From Lachnospiraceae bacterium (GTDB lineage: Bacteria; Bacillota; Clostridia; Lachnospirales; Lachnospiraceae): a DNA stretch of 51,863 bases. The DNA lies in NCBI GenBank assembly GCA_017455005.1, contig JAFTBX010000008.1, positions 1-51,863 on the forward strand, in the 5' to 3' direction. The position numbers and the translations under genes were made by a program. Below the pieces are notes generated by a model that made no database searches, was not told the origin of the DNA, and saw only the letters and a list, made by a program, of their open reading frames with translations. Of this stretch, positions 51,705-51,863 are shown in pieces. Positions within the stretch are counted from its first letter, which is position 1. Each line of letters opens with the position of its first letter.

Positions 51705-51863
51705 ATGGACAACTTAAGAAGACCTTATCCGGTCCATAAAATAACGGAAGTATTAACAGAGAAAATACGAAAACCGTTGGTCTAAACATAATTCAAAGAA
51801 AGGAAAGAGTAAGATCCGGACAGGAAAGGAGCCCTTAAGATAGAATACAACTGAATAGCCGCA

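Noticed and set aside
1..51863. CRISPR arrays, tRNA or rRNA genes, insertion sequences, prophage or toxin-antitoxin modules
   Set aside because: No spaced direct repeats, no tRNA-like TYC arm sequences in gaps, no transposase, integrase or phage genes were found on reading both strands.

Overview
The window looks like chromosomal backbone of a fairly GC-rich member of the Clostridia, most likely Lachnospiraceae-like. This is inferred from gene content and order: ireB-ruvX-DUF1292-RNase J, serC-serA-DUF1015, a pyrophosphate-type phosphofructokinase, hisZ plus short hisG, and B. subtilis-like thiI, together with strong AGGAGG ribosome sites, frequent TTG/GTG starts and sigma-A type promoters. 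I see no rRNA, tRNA, insertion sequence, prophage or CRISPR array. Almost all genes are on the + strand.

Layout. 1-1.7 kb: prmA (5' end missing) and the NAD(P)HX dehydratase. 1.9-6.8 kb: serC-serA (serine from 3-phosphoglycerate), a DUF1015 gene and rsmE. 7-14.2 kb: a small membrane coiled-coil protein (- strand), fba-pfp (glycolysis), pepT and two MATE exporters. 14.3-18.2 kb: tRNA modification (cysteine desulfurase, thiI, mtaB). 18.3-19.3 kb: threonine aldolase (-). 19.6-25.4 kb: ireB, ruvX, DUF1292, RNase J, an MltG-like fragment, an O-methyltransferase and a U32 tRNA-hydroxylation protein, matching the B. subtilis yrzL-yrrK-yrzB-yrrL-yrrM-yrrN/O order. 25.4-32.3 kb: a YdcF-type protein, an M16C protease, era, recO and glyS. 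32.3-34.6 kb: a two-component system overlapping a deoxyinosine glycosylase gene. 34.7-37.5 kb: threonine ammonia-lyase and cardiolipin synthase. 37.7-38.8 kb: azlCD (-). 39.1-47.8 kb: a complete histidine operon hisZ-G-D-C-B-H-A-F-IE-K. 47.9-51.6 kb: gap (-) and phosphoketolase (+).

The genes are mostly housekeeping. fba, pfp, gap and xfp cover upper and lower sugar-phosphate metabolism with a PPi-linked phosphofructokinase and a phosphoketolase branch. serCA draws serine from 3-phosphoglycerate. The desulfurase probably feeds sulfur to ThiI.

The most unusual signal is not coding. Several intergenic spaces hold large fold-back elements of about 120-190 nt, each placed just downstream of a + strand stop codon. 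Two (6777-6915 and 16718-16856) share a conserved core inside long, locus-specific but complementary arms. Two others (4395-4530 and 37501-37620) share an 88-nt core with 83 matches. A fifth (42170-42355) separates hisD from hisC. I do not recognise these families. A near-perfect 18-bp dyad sits over the start region of the his operon promoter and looks like a repressor operator.
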